A DNA stretch of 64,000 bases from Liopterus haemorrhoidalis (taxonomy: Eukaryota > Arthropoda > Insecta > Coleoptera > Dytiscidae): assembly GCA_963971575.1 (NCBI GenBank), contig OZ020622.1, positions 4,874,279 to 4,938,278 of the forward strand. The letters are read 5' to 3'. Position numbers and translations under genes: made by a program. Under the pieces are notes generated by a model, which was not told the origin of the DNA, did no database searches, and worked only from the letters and a program-made list of their open reading frames with translations. Numbering within the stretch: position 1 is the first letter of the stretch; the number at the start of each line of letters is the position of its first letter. Of this stretch, positions 1 through 14,700 are shown piece after piece.

Positions 1-2574
1 TGCAATTGACCATGCTTCATAGGGGAACCAACGATTAAAAGCTTCCTCACATTTAGTTTAGTTGTGAAAATATACGTTATATATCCCTTTGCATATTTTT
101 TTATGAAATTGGACACTTATTTTGGAACGGAGGGAATAATAGAAAAAATGTATAATAAAACTGTCTTGCGGGCACCAAAAAGATACCCTTGGCAGTTGTA
201 TAGACCAAAGTCCGCCCCTGTATTTAAATATTTAGTTTCTGTTCAAGAAAAAAATTTCAACGATTAATATAGGGAAATAATGGGCCCCCCCAGTTCATGA
301 CAACTTACAAAAATGAAAATTCCAGTTCCGCCTAAACGTTTGGAATAACCTATACTGTATATTTAACTGAAATAAGTGAAGAAAATGTGTTTATTTCTAC
401 CATTTATAAATCCTTTAATACGTTTAATTAACTAACCACCATATCTGTAAGCTATTTTCATTGGCTATGTGCGCGCAAAAGGTGCGAGAATGTAAAAATT
501 CGCATGCGCATTGGTGCGAATTTATTCATTTCTGTACACTATGCGCGCGGATTGGTAATTTTCATTCTTGCACCGGATGCGCGCGCATTTTAAGCTGTCA
601 ATACTTACATTTTCTTGATTAACATTTTTTATTTATTGATAATCGCAGGAAAAACATAGTGTAAACACTTGCGGAATACATATTCCACGCTACACTATTG
701 AAATGTTATAACGTATAAGAGTTGAAGCGTTTGAAAAGGTTGTAATTGTAGTTACGAGTTGGTTATAGTAACAAATCGTTGAAAATGACTCTACAAACTA
801 TAAATTTCGTTCGTCGTAGCAATCCTAGACAGGTTTGTGAATCACACGTGTACATTATCCGTTCAGCTTTCGTGCTACAAATAGTTTGATTGTTTTTTAT
901 GAACACGCATGATTCAACTTGTCAAGGATTGTTTTTAAGTACGTAGCTAAGGTCTGAAATCGAATAATAGTGGGATATGCCTGTATTATTAAATGAACTA
1001 TACCTTGCACCAGTCACTACGTTAGAGTGCTGGCACTAGTTCCTCTGCGGTGGCAACAGCTGCTTGTGAACACAGTCGGACCTACCTTGAGACGTTTTCC
1101 ACCACATCACACCGGGTTCATAAAAATGAACATAATCATATGCACAAAAACATCAGTTGGGTATAGTAAATATTAAAATTGTATATTTTTTTTTGTTCTA
1201 GTTTGTCCTAACATTTCTATTATTCTTGTAACATTTTTGGCGCACTTATTTAATTCTAAAATTGTTTTAACTTTGCATTCTTCCTGTTTGTACTTGCCTT
1301 TCTTTAATTATAAATTTATTTATGTCGAGTTTTTTTAAATATGTGGGGTTCTTCTTAAACCTAATATATACGTCGGTTTTTAAGTATATATAATTGCGAT
1401 ATTAGTAATACAATGTTCCATTACTCGACGAAAGTAACCGCGGTTGAAGTTTCCCGTTCCGAAAGTGTACGACATTAACCTTTTCAGGAAAATTGTTAGG
1501 TTTCGGAACGCGGTTACTGAAAATGTTGGTTACTTTTTTGTAACCAAACTAACCGTGGAAATATCGTGGTTATTTCCTCCCACTACAAACTTCAGATCTA
1601 ATGTAAACTACAAAAGGCGGGAATTTCAGAACAATTACAATAAGGCGAGAGTTAAGTGGAGGGAATTAATCGTTTCTTTGTAGTGCAAGTAGTAAATTAT
1701 ATTATTTTACTATAGTCTATAAAACAGTAAGAATGAGTGTAAGTAACTGATTTTTAGTAATATTGATCGATGTCATGAAAAATAATATCGGGAAAAAATC
1801 ATATATGTTCTTATATAATGTGCCATTGTAAACAAGTACTAATAAAACAAATATTTTTATTAATAAGTTTGTAAGAGAATATCTATAACCTATAACGTCC
1901 ATAAAATGACAGTTCAGTTGTCTGTTTTATCAACTGTGAGGTGTGACTACCGTTCCGTAACTAAATCGCGTTTTCAAGTAACCACTGGGTAACCACAACT
2001 TACCACGACTTACCGTAACCGCGACCGCGGTAGTTAGGTGTGCAGTTACGGAACATTGTATTAATTTGTCTGTATCAAATAAATATATAAAATTATGTTC
2101 ACATTGTAAGGTAAAATGTTTTCCTACAAATACTATGGAACTGTCTCATTTCGATACTGTTTTTTTTTTCCTGTTTCGAACTTTTTAATTATCTAATAAT
2201 CTGACTAATAGTTTTATTTCATAAAAAAAAAATAATAATAATATTTTGGATTAATTTTTTATAAAAAAAATTTCCTACGGCTACTATGGAACTGTCTCAT
2301 GTCTGAATTTTTTCTAGGTCGCTTGCCGGTCCGCCATGAAAAAATGTTGAGAAACGCTGCTCTAAGGTACAACCTTAAAAATATCCTATGATCAGATGAA
2401 ATCAAAATAGTTTTATACCTGTCAAAAAGAAGTTCGAAGTTCTTCATCGATAAAAAATCTACAATTTTAATATTAATAATACCCAACTGTTTTGTGCACA
2501 CGATAACACTTTTGAACTAAATCCCAAAATTTATAAATTAAAATTATTGGAATAAATATTAAAAAAAAATTTAT
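1..2574. other. Repeat-rich DNA left of the SCAF gene, no gene supported
   Basis: No coding exon with convincing protein similarity is visible here. At 295-356 there is one end of the GGCGGAACTA MITE family. At 480-595 the sequence is unusually rich in GCGCGC and TGCGCA motifs for this AT-rich DNA. At 2166-2258 about 85 bases match a segment at 31914-32003, so this is a dispersed repeat. A short ATG frame at 785 (16 codons up to a GT) could be a first exon, but nothing downstream supports it. TTTATT near 2570 could be the poly(A) signal of the minus-strand SCAF gene. Confidence 0.6.
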
Positions 2575-2753
2575 TGAGCTTCCGCACAATGGTCAATAAT
2601 AAAACTTTGTGATATAAAATTAATTGATCTCGCTAACCTGAGAGGTCCCCTGTGTTCACTAAGATATATCACAGCCGTCCCTTACATAATAGTTCTTAAT
2701 TTATGTACAAAACACTTCTGCACTTCTGTTCAAAACAAAAAAATACACTAAAA

Positions 2754-5700
2754 TCAAGCAGTTTCCTCCACTTTCATTTCTGTGTCTGTATTCGCTACGG
2801 TTTCAGAAACTTCTGCTTCAACCATTTTTTCTTCAAATTTCTCTTCGTGTTTCATCTCAACTCTTTCTATTTTCTCTTGAACCGGAGGTAATTCACATAC
2901 CTCTTTAACACTATCTTCCTTTACTTCAACTTTCATTTCATTCTCTGATTTCATTTCATTTTCATTAGTTTTCTTTTGATTTGTGTCATCTACTTTCACG
3001 TCTTCTCTTGAAGGCGAACAGTTACTCCAACGACTTCTGCGATCTGGTTTTTCTTGAACTTCTGGAGGACCTGGCTGACCTGGCTGACTTGGCTGACCTG
3101 GCGGACCAGGCGGTCCTGGCGGACCTGGTGGACCTGGAGGACCATCTTCACGCGGGAAACGACGTCTATCATCATGACGCCTATGTCTTGGATGATGTTC
3201 ATCAAAAGGCATACGATTAAAGAATTCAGGAGGAGGACCTGGACCATCAAAACGTGGAGGAAATCCTGGACGTGGTGGCATTGGTCCTTCCATCCAAGGA
3301 CCTGAAATTTATCATACAATTAACAAAAATTAAAAATTATTCTTTTTGGGAGCACCTCAAGGAGCAATCTTTGGTTTTTAAGCATTTTTTAGAATCTTAG
3401 AATGTGCAGTATTTTTTCTTTTTTATATAGCAAGGTTCATTAAAATTTTGAAAATTGCGCCTATGGCTTCCATTGGTTGTTTTAAGTCACATGCTCCGCC
3501 CCTCTGGTTTCGTATACATGACACATAGAATGAAAATATAATTCCAACAATTCCAACTGTTTATTAAATTTACGCTCTTAAAAATTAAATGCAGCGTTTG
3601 CCAAAATATAACTAGAATTTTGACAAAATAATTTAAACAAAAAAAAAAAAAAATACATAAAAATAAAATTTCCTCTGCCCGGGAGCGAACCCTAGTTTGT
3701 TGCGTAACAAGCGAGCAAGCTAACCATTAGACCAGGTTACGCCTTCTAGTAGAGTGATGTAACACACTCTACTATAACTTTTGTACATTGTCAACAAAAA
3801 AACACAAAAAATATCAAAAATTCCTGTTGTACTATTCCGGTTCACATCAATGTACATTACTTAGAATTTTTTCAGATTTTTAGTTTAAACCATCCGAGCT
3901 ACAGGATGTGGGACATTTTTTTTGCACAATTATGGTAAAAATCGCTTCAAAATAATTTATTTTGCTAAAATAAAATTTTGATCGTTAATTCACGTACTAA
4001 TTTTCATTTAATACCCTACTCAAAATTTAAAAAAAATATATTTTTTTTTTCAATGAGCACATATTTGTTTATATTTTTGGGGGAATATGTTTTTTAGATG
4101 TTTTAGTATTTTTCCTATGTGCGGATCAGAGTTGCATAAGCATGCCAAATTACAACTCTCTAGGTTTAGCCGTTTGGCTACAATTTTTACCGAACAGACA
4201 GACAGACGACCAAATGACGGTATAAGGGTTTTTTGGTCATCCTACAAAACCCTAAAAACGAGTTGATACACTGTGGGTTTTATATGGTTCAATTTATTGA
4301 TCAATAAATTGAAGAAGTTGACCTTCAAATTTTTGATGTGTAAAGTGTTCCAATTTCATCAATAAATTGAATTTAATTTAAAAATAGAACAAGTTATATT
4401 TTACGGAATATTTTTTAGGGAATTCTAAGTATATTTTTATCTGTTTAATTATTACCAACTATTTAGTTGTAGCATAACCAAGAAATGTAAAGGTTATGTG
4501 TTTTGTTTTCAAATGTGACAGAACCACAAACGTTCTAATTCACCATCATCTAGGTTATTTCTTTTGTTTTTGTTCACAGCTCGTAATTTTATGAAGATTT
4601 TTTCAATAGTTTTATTTTAATAAATATGTCAACATGTTTTACAGTTGGTATTGAAAAGGTTTTAAAAAAATTGATAAATAAATTGATGTGTGTAAAGTGA
4701 TCCTTTTATTTTCAAGATTATCAATAAATTGTCAATTAATTGACAAAAAAATGATCAATTTATTAATCAATAAATTGAACTGCGTAAAACTTTATTCTGG
4801 GGTACAGATATATTTCAATGTATGCTAGAAAGAACAGATGCTATAACGAACAAGATTCTAGAACCAATTACGTTCGTGCTAGCAAACCCTGGCTGACTGT
4901 ACATGGGATAAACAATGTTATAAAATCTTGTGACTTAGTTTTAAAATCCACATTTCTTCTAAGTATAATTAAAAAAATAAATAACATACCTGGTCTAGGT
5001 CCTCGCGGACCCATTCCTCTTGGGTGGAACATAGGTGGCCCTGGTGGTCTACCCAATAAAGGCCTTGGTGGAAAACCATCAGGCCCTGGTCCACGTAGAA
5101 GCGGTCTTGGTCCAAACCCATCTCTTGGTGGAAAGAACTCAGGAGGAACTGGACCCGGTCCTCGCATACGTGGATCAAAATCATCGATAATCCTCATGTC
5201 ATCAGGAGGAGGACCTGGTCGTCCAAAATTATCCCTTCTATCAAACATATCTCTTTGCCTCATATCAAATTCATATTGATCATCAATTCGCATATCATCA
5301 GGGTATGGATGAGGTCTACGACCTTCGAAATCTGGACGGTTCATTCTTGGATCAAATTCTGGATGTGGAAAATCTTCTGGATGCCTTCTGATTCTTGGAT
5401 CAAACTCATCACTTGGAAATTCATTGGGGAATATATCAGGTTCCATTCGATTTCTCCAACCATCATCCATTCTTCTATCTGGATTTCTTTCCCTATCAAT
5501 TTCACTGCGATCCAAACGATTTCTATCTTCAACTTCAGGTTGAATATGCATTTCACCATTAGGAAAATTTGGTGGTGGAAAAGGCCTTTCATTTGGTGGA
5601 TTTTCGATAAATGGTTTTTCTGTTGAACGATCACGTGGTCCCCGTTCACGATTTGGTACAATACCTTCGTGTGCCATATCTCTAAGACGTTCTGCTAGGG

Positions 5701-8700
5701 ATTTACCACCGTCTTTCTTTTCTGTATCTCTGTCATTTCGATCACTACGTGGGCCATGATCACGTGAACCTGGCTCACGAGGACCTGATTCACGTGGACC
5801 TGATTCACGTGGACCTGAATCACGTGGACCTGGCTCACGGGGACCTTGATCACGTGGACCTGGCTCACGCGGACCTAAATCACGTGGACCTGGTTCACGA
5901 GGACCTAGATCACGTGGACCTGGCTCACGAGGGCCTAAATCACGTGGACCTGGCTCACGAGGACCTAAATCACGTGGACCTGGCTCACGTGGACCCTGAT
6001 CACGTGGACCTGATCTATGATCACGATCAGACCAACGATTACCACGTCTTTCCCGATTACCATCTCTATCTCTGTCCCTTTCTCGGTTATCTCTACCATC
6101 TCTATTATCTCTGTTATCTCTATTTGGTACCCTATCTCTACCATCCCTAGTATTCCCACCCCTATCTCTACTATTTCTCCTTCGATTATCTCTTCTATCT
6201 CTATCATTACGGTCTCTATTTCTTGAGTCCCTGTCGCGATTATTAAAACTTCTTTCATCTACATCTGATTCATTAAATCTATCATTTCCTGTATTTGTAC
6301 TATTATTAAATGGTGGTCCACTAATTGCTGCTAATAATTGATCACTTAGAGGCATTGGTTTGTCTATTTTACTATCAACGTCTTCCATTTCTATATCCAT
6401 GTTGTCTTCTGATGAAACAACCATTGAAGATGCGTTGGAGACGAAACTATGTCCTTCTGAAGTTGATGGATTTTCTGTGTTTGGTGGCATGTTAGGGGGT
6501 GGTAATAACCCTGGTGTTGGGGGTGGTTTATCGTTTCCAGGCATTGGCATTGGGGGCATCATCCCTGGTGGTGCCTGAGCGAATGGAGATCCTATTCCAA
6601 GTAATTGATTCTGCATCAATGCATTTTGGAGATTAGGTGGTGGTACACCAATAGGTACATTAGGCATTAATCCAGGAGGGAGACTCATATGTCCCATTGG
6701 TCCCAGTAAACGTGTGTTTAAAGAAAATGGTGAAACAAGAGGCATTGCCATTGGAGGCGGTGGTAACAGTCCAGTTGTATGCATTGGTGGCGGTTGACTT
6801 GTATCCACAGTTGTTGTAGGTGCTGCTGTGGTTTGTACTGGAGTCCCATCTGGTAATGGTATAAAACCAGGTCCTTTTTCTGTATTTTGTACTTCGACAG
6901 CAGGTTTTTTTGGTGCTGTTTCTGATATTTTTGATTTTAACCATTCTGGCATTGTGTCCTCATCGATCATTCCACCTTCTTCAAGTAGTTCTGTATCTAC
7001 ATCTGGTTTTACTTTTGACCATGGGATGTAGGATACTCCCAATTCTACTTCCCAATAATCTTTGTAATCTTTACCTTTTACACCTTTTCCCGGTGCCCAA
7101 GCGAGCTACAAAAAAATTGTTATGTCAGAAACAAGAATCTAATAAAATTATTAAATCAGAAGCAACCCGAAATTTTCTAATACCCGAATATATTGAACTG
7201 TCAACAATTTAACTTTGTTAAAGTCACATAAAAAAAAGATGAATAAATGACAATTGATTTATGTTTCAAAATAACTATTTATACAACAAGTTATTTTCTT
7301 CTACAACCTTTAGGAAATAGTTCTATAAGTAGAACTTTTCTTTTAAGGGTTGTTACATAAATCCGTTCGTTTTTTTTTTTTCACCTTTTATTCATTAAAA
7401 TATACATTCTAAAAAAAACTTTGATTATCAAATGTACTGTCCATTATTTTCTATCACGTTGGACAAACGCTCAGGCAATTTCATAATGCCATCTCTCCAG
7501 AAGGTTCCATCTTTGCTCTCGAAAAATCTGTCCATAAAGCAGAACAAATGGTGGTCGGATGGTGCGATGTCTGGACCATATGCTCCGACTACCATATGTT
7601 CCGCTCTCTACAAAATTCTCATAACGGAAAAATTTTGGCATCTTTGGATGATATCAAAATTCATCTGGACAGATTTTTCGAGAACAAAGACGGAACCTTC
7701 TGGAGAGATGGCATTATGAAATTGCCTGAGCGTTTGTCCAAACTGATATATTTTATTGAATAAAAGGTGAAAAAAAAAGAACGGACTTATGTAAGAACCC
7801 AATAATATACTTCATTTTTACACTACTAGTACGGAAAGGAACTCCATATCCGCACTAGTGTGGAAACGAATATTAATATATATTTTAGATAATTAATCGA
7901 AATAGTAACAATATTTAATCAAAAACAGTTTTTATTAATAATGACCCATTTTCCCTACGTGTTGCATACAATACTATTCCTACGGTCATTCAAAATGCTG
8001 TGGAAAACGAGTGAGAATAACAGAATTTAGTAAATATGAAATTAAAAAAATTATAAAGGAAAAATTCATAAAACTGACGTTTACAAACTTAATTTATATG
8101 AAATGTCAAAATAATGTTATTCTCACTCGTTTTTGTAGCCTTTTGAACGGCCGTAATTTATGTACATAAACCGTAAGAAAAATTATTTATTATTATAAGA
8201 AGTAAATGAATAAATATTGCAACTAATTCGATGACCAATTCGAAAAACTGAAATACGTATATTATTAATAAAGTATAATATATTTTTGAAACAATAACTG
8301 AGGTTCATTTATTCATCCATTTTTTTTATATTTCAACGAATGCTTTTAATTAATTTATTTAATATTATTTATAGATAACAAATAGTAATGGGACTATTTA
8401 TGTTGTTTCACTGATTTATATTATTATTATAAGTAAGTATAATAAAACAAATCAGTGAAATAAAATATTTAACAGTTAGCAACTTGTTATCAATATCTAA
8501 AACTGAATAATTAAAACGGCACAAAATTGCAAAATTAATAAAAAATTGTAATTTTGAAATGGATCACAATTTTCACTTTAAATTACGGAATTTAGAAAAA
8601 TATTTCTCAAAAGAGATCAGTAATAAATAAAAAACGCTTCTGAGATTTTTGGTGCAATTCTGCGCAAATCTGTAAGCTTACAGACATAATCTGTAAAAAA

Positions 8701-11700
8701 CTGTCCATAATAATAAATAAAACAACTCCTTATAAATGATTGTAGCTTACAAATTTATCCAGAACTGCACTATTTAACATATCAACATATTATATACGGA
8801 TTCAAACATGAGTTTATTATACACGCCAGGAAAATTATGTCCGTCTTAAAGAGTAGTTAAATGCCGCGTCTATACCGTAGCAACATAGTCATTCAATAAC
8901 TCCCCCAAAAATTGCTCTGGCCCCCTCAGAATTGCTTGGATAAATATGTATTTCAGAAGTGAGGACCTTTTTTTTTAGATCATCACTTATATTTTTATGT
9001 GTGAACGTTAAAAAAAAGATTTCAAATATTTTCTGACCTCTCCAAAATTTATTCAAAAATTTCGTGCCCCAAATTTTCGGTTTAATTTTACGCATCCCGC
9101 GATTTGTACGTGCTCGCATTTATTTATGTTTATTTACGTTGCTGAAATAAATTTTGATAAATTTCTATTTAAAAATATTTATTTTACCATTTACAAACAA
9201 AAAAAAATAATTTTTTTAAATCAAATTTGAAAAAAGAAAAAAAAAACGCGTCCAGAGGGTTAATAGATAACAATAGATAATCGATATTTAATAATTGTAT
9301 CCATTAATGCACCTATAGGTTATTCCAAACGTTTAAGCGGAACTAACAGAAATTAAAATTTTCCTCAATTGTAATAAGTAGTATAGCTAGGCACATGCTG
9401 GCTCACTTCAAGGCCATCGCTAACTCCGCCCCTGCCTAGAATCACACCCAAAATCACAAAAAAAATGCTGGGTCGGGGTTTGTGTGTGATTCTAGGATGG
9501 GGGCGGAGTTTGGGTTGAACACAGTGGTCCAACACCATCCTAAGCTAGCGATGGCCTTGAAGTGAGCCAGAACGTGCCTAGTTAACCTACTGTCATAAGC
9601 TCTTTTTTAATGGTTTGAAGTAGGCTTTTACTAAACAAAATGAACAAAAGACTGATAACCGGTAAAAATACTAGAATTCAAAATCTAGTTCCGCTTAAAC
9701 CAAAGTAACAGGCTATATAGGATATTCCAAACGTTTAAACGTAATTAAACAGAAATTTAATTTTTTCAAGTTGTTAAGATCTCACTTTTTAAAGACTAAA
9801 GTGGACTTTTGCTTAACAAATTAATCAAAAGCTTCATTCAAACGTTTCGATTTTAAAATCTAGATCTGCATTAACTAAAGAAACTGACTATATAAGAAAA
9901 TTGGAAACTGGAAATTGAAAAAAGTTCATATTATGATTGTTAATTGCTAATTCATAATTGTTAAACCATAATTATTAACTGGTTGTGCATAAATCCACAC
10001 TTAAAATTACATATCGCGGTACCGCTGTATAAGTAATCATCCGAAATTAATTACCATTTTCGGGCCGCAAAAATTAATCTTCCGCGTATAATATGTTGAT
10101 TGATATACATAAGAAGTAAAGTATACTAATATTTTCATTGATTATTTGAGACGTTCAAAGCCAAAGTGGTGTAAGTCACATTTTGTTCATTTCGAGAAAC
10201 AAACCGTTTTACTAGATTTGTTGTATTAAATCACTCTAATTGAAGCGGACACCGTTATTTTGAACGTTTGCCATTGCTGATAGTACTAGGCTAGAATAGT
10301 ACAATATAATGAGTATTAGTATCAAAAAGATATAATACTTCATGAGTATATAAAAAATAAATTCGGACGTTTCGGAAACTGCTCAATAATCTGTTTCCGT
10401 CTTTTATCAAGTGATGATTCATCACTTCTCGTGATCGCTGAAGACGGAAAAAGATTGTTGAGCAGTTTCCGAAATCCGAATTTATTTTTTATATACTCAT
10501 GAAGTATTATATCTTTTTGATACTAATACTCATTATATTGTACTATTCTAGCCTAGTACTATCAGCAATGGCAAACGTCCAAAATAACGATGTCCGCATT
10601 AATATTGGAACATTGCAAAATAATTTCAAAGATATTACACTCTTAATTGAAATTATTATAAATTTGAAAGCAGGAGAAAAGGCTCTATCTTTGCGTTTAA
10701 CAGATTTGTATTTCTAGTTTGTGCTACCACATGTAGTCTGTTCTTTTGAAAATGTGATTTTCAAAACTTTAGCTTCGACCCCCTTTTTTTAAAAAATTTG
10801 CAAGTATATTTAAAAATATGAAGTATACTTTACCAAAACAATACTTAACTAAATAACTCTCCCTGTATTTATTTAATTTATTATTATTATTATTTTTTTA
10901 AATACAAAAAGAGTTCTTACTTAGAAGAAATGTCTATATACTTAGAAGAAATGTGGTTTGGATATAAAAATATAAGTACATTTTGTACTCATCGTCACAA
11001 GCATGTTATAGCATGCTTAATAATAAAAAAAAATCATACGTAAAGTTCATTACTTACCGTTTGAAGATCTTTATAATATAGACAAGCGTTTCCCAAACTT
11101 TTCAGACAGCGGTAAGAATTTTAACGAGACACCCTAATATTTAACGACTAAATGGCATAATAAAAACCGATAAGTTGTTTCTAGTCCTCCGATACTGTTT
11201 ACATGAAAGCTACTCAGTCAGCGAGATGAAAGAAATATAATAATAGGTTCCAAACACCTATGTGATGAATAAGGGCAAAGATAAATTCTCAGTAACGTAT
11301 AAAATAACTTAAAATAATAAAAATAATACTTCCTCTGTCCCAAAATGTAACTTTTATTACCTAAATTGTCCCAAATTAGTTCACATTTGTAAAAAAATTG
11401 AAAAACAAATAGAATTTTAAGTAATTACTAGACATTTTCATTAATATTAGAGAGATATTGCAAAGTGAAAAAAAGCTGACTTTATTAAAAGAAACCTCTA
11501 ATAAAGTATCCTGTATTAAAATTTTTCATGATGTTTTAAAGAGTGTTATTGCAACGGTGCTCTTGCTTCGTACTTTATTTTGACAAATATGCCAAATTGA
11601 TAGATCGAAATCGTAATGAATATAGAAGTTAACTGCAACTCTTATATGAGTTAACTGCAGCAGACTATTTTTAACTTCTCCCCATACGGCACAACCATTC

Positions 11701-14700
11701 GCAAAAGGGTTTCGTGACGCAATTTCTCAGAGAAGAATAACATCGTCCTCGTATTTAAATCGTAAACGTTTTTTATCTTTAGCTTGCATCATTACTCACA
11801 AGAAAAGTCAACAAATTTTATGTTCGAATTTACTCCGTTGTTAATTTTGAGGTTAACCTGTCAAAATTAAGGCGCTTTAAATAAAAAATGCTTTGCCGTT
11901 ATTTAAATTAAATATAGGTTGCCTGTATTTTAATAAAAGAAAGAAATTAAAGATATATCAACTGGGCATGCGCACATGTCAAATAAAGGAAAACTTTATT
12001 AAAAGATCTGTAGAACAGAGGTTGCAATAACTCTCTATTGAGCCAGTTTTTGGCAGTTGAAATTACTTCTTACATATTAAACTGCGTTCAGAGCTCTTTA
12101 AATTAGTTGATTGTTCGCCGTGCGTTATGGATATGTTTAGTAAATAGTTTTAACATTCAAGGCAGCGTTTACAACTAAAGAAATTAGTGCGTTATGAATA
12201 GTGCGACATCTGTCTCTTTAAACCAACTACGGTGGCTTCGTAAAATGTTTATTATCTATTATCGTTTTCCTAATTTTGCTGTCCTAGATTTTTACTAACT
12301 AAACCTAACCTAATTACCTAAACTGATCATATTTACTGTTTGTCATTGTAATTTTGGGCGAGATATGTTGTAATTTGATGACATTTAAATATATATATAT
12401 ATATATATTTTTTTATGTTAAAATATCTAGAAATATCTTTAAAAAATCAACTGTCGAAAAGTAGACTAAATAAATCAAAAATTTCAATTATTTGAAAAAT
12501 TATATCTGCTAATTTTTTGTGTTTCATAGAAGGTTTATTCTAATATTACGAGAACCTGTATATTTTTCTTGGGAGCTATACCGGGCCGCAGACCATAGTT
12601 TGGGAAACACTGTTATAGGCGAATGATGATCAAGTAGATATTTGTAACAAATGTACTAATAGAAAAAACGCGAAATTGTGTATACTACTTCAAATATAAT
12701 AAGTTAAACAATACTTTTAAAGAAACAATATAATAGAAATTTTGAAAAATGTTTTAATTGTAAATTAACTGTATATCTTTTAATTCATATTAATTGTTAT
12801 TGTGTAAAATTCAGGCAAATAACAAGAGTACGAACATTTTAAAATATAATGTAAATGTGATTTCAAATAAAATTAATTAATAATTATATTTTAAAATACT
12901 CGTACTCGTAAAATTAAAATGGAACTCACAGTGATAGCCTTTCCTTGCATCTTGTGATTCTTTAGCTTGGATAAACAACGAGCAGCATCTTGTCTTCGAT
13001 TCATAACAATGAAGGCACAACCTCTCGGTGGTATTAGATCGATACTAACAATATCACCAAATTCACCAAATGTATCGGAAAGATCTTCCTGATGTACTAA
13101 TTTCGATAGATGACCAACCCATAATGTTGTACTACAGACTGTAACAAAATAAAATTATATTAAAAAGTGTTTAAAAATTTTTTTTCTGTGAATTTTCACA
13201 CTTCAGTATTTTGTAGATATTTCAAATATTTTCCCAGTATTTCAAATATGTACTTAATAATAATAATCAAATATATCCTAATATTTCAAATATTTCCCTA
13301 ATATATCAAATATTTTCGTAGTATCTCAAATATTTTCTTGGTAAATACTTCCCTAGTATTTCAAATATTTCCCTATTATTTCGAACATTTCCCGAGTACA
13401 TATTTCAAATATTTCCTAATATTTCAAATGATTTCCTATTATTTCCCTAGAACATACAGTCTGTTCCAAACGGTTAGGCGGAACTAAATGGGAATTTCGT
13501 TCTTTTAGGTTGTCAAGATAAGGAACCTTGCTTGGGTTATTTAATTTTTCACGTTGGAATGTCAAAATTTAACATTCCAACAATGAAACCATGGAAACGA
13601 ATGACATATGTCAAAATTAAATTATTTTTTTTACATATTTTAATGACAAAAAAAATAAATAAATGGGAAATTTGTATTAAGAATGACAAAAATCAAAATA
13701 TAAAGAAAATCACATTTTAAAATAATATTAACCTTAACCAAAAAATGTTTATTGTAAGTATGATTTACAAATCTTAAACAAAACGGCCGAAAAGCACGAT
13801 TTAAACGATTAAAGTAACTAGATTGCAAAATCTAGTTCCGCCTAACCGTTTGGAACAGACTTTATTTTAAATATTTCCTAGTATTTCAAATATTTTCCTA
13901 TATGATGTTCACTTTTGTAAGGACAAACCAGATCTAGTTGTTTTGGTTACTTTTATAGTGTATTACTGACTTTAAATGTCCACTAAAAATATGCCTTATG
14001 CTGTAAAACCGACTTTAGATTTATTGGTTCTGATAATTATTAAGAAAGTGACATATTTTATAATTTTTTAATACCAACATGACAAATTTCAATGGTGCAA
14101 TCTATTAAAATTAAAATTTCCTCTTACTTTGTTTTTACAAAAGTGAATAGCATATATAATGCGTCTCAATTTGTAATACGAAACTAGATCTGGTTACTTT
14201 TGGTGACTGTTGTGGTGTAAACAGACTTTGGCGTATCCCTGTGAACCAATACTATGATAATATAATAAATGTATTGTCAATATACAACATAAAAAATGAA
14301 CTTTTCCTGTTAGTTACGTATTAAAAAATGAGACAGATAATATAAGCTGTTCACTTTCGTAAGAAAAAACTAAGAGGAAATTTTGTTTTCAATAGTTTGC
14401 ACCTTTGAAACTGTGTGGCATGTGGGTATTAAAAAATTATTTAATATGTCACTTTCTTAATAATTATCAGAACCAATAAATCTAAAGTCGGTTTTACTGC
14501 GTAAGGAATATTTTTAATTGACATTTAAAGTCCATATTACACTATAAAAGTAACCAAAATAACTAGATCTGGTTTGTCCTTACAAAAGTGAACAGCTTAT
14601 AGTATTTCAAATATTTTCTTAGTAAATATTTCCCTATTATTTGAAATATTTCCCTAGTATACATTTAAAATATTTCTCTATTATTTAAAATATTTCCCTA

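Noticed and set aside
785..832. Possible short first exon (ATG, 16 codons, then GT)
   Set aside because: No downstream exon or protein similarity in the remaining 1.7 kb before the convergent SCAF gene.
1444..1683. 79-codon plus-strand frame
   Set aside because: Non-standard start, no domain, repeat-like surroundings with several inverted CGCGGT motifs.
5749..6150. Plus-strand open frame with HVDLAHEDLN repeats
   Set aside because: It is the antisense reading of the SCAF exon 10 coding repeat; its periodicity is inherited from the real frame.
10499..10717. Plus-strand frame with a hydrophobic N-terminus resembling a small secreted protein
   Set aside because: It starts inside the arm of a large palindrome and overlaps a repeated element found again at 46056; no domain or second copy as a gene.
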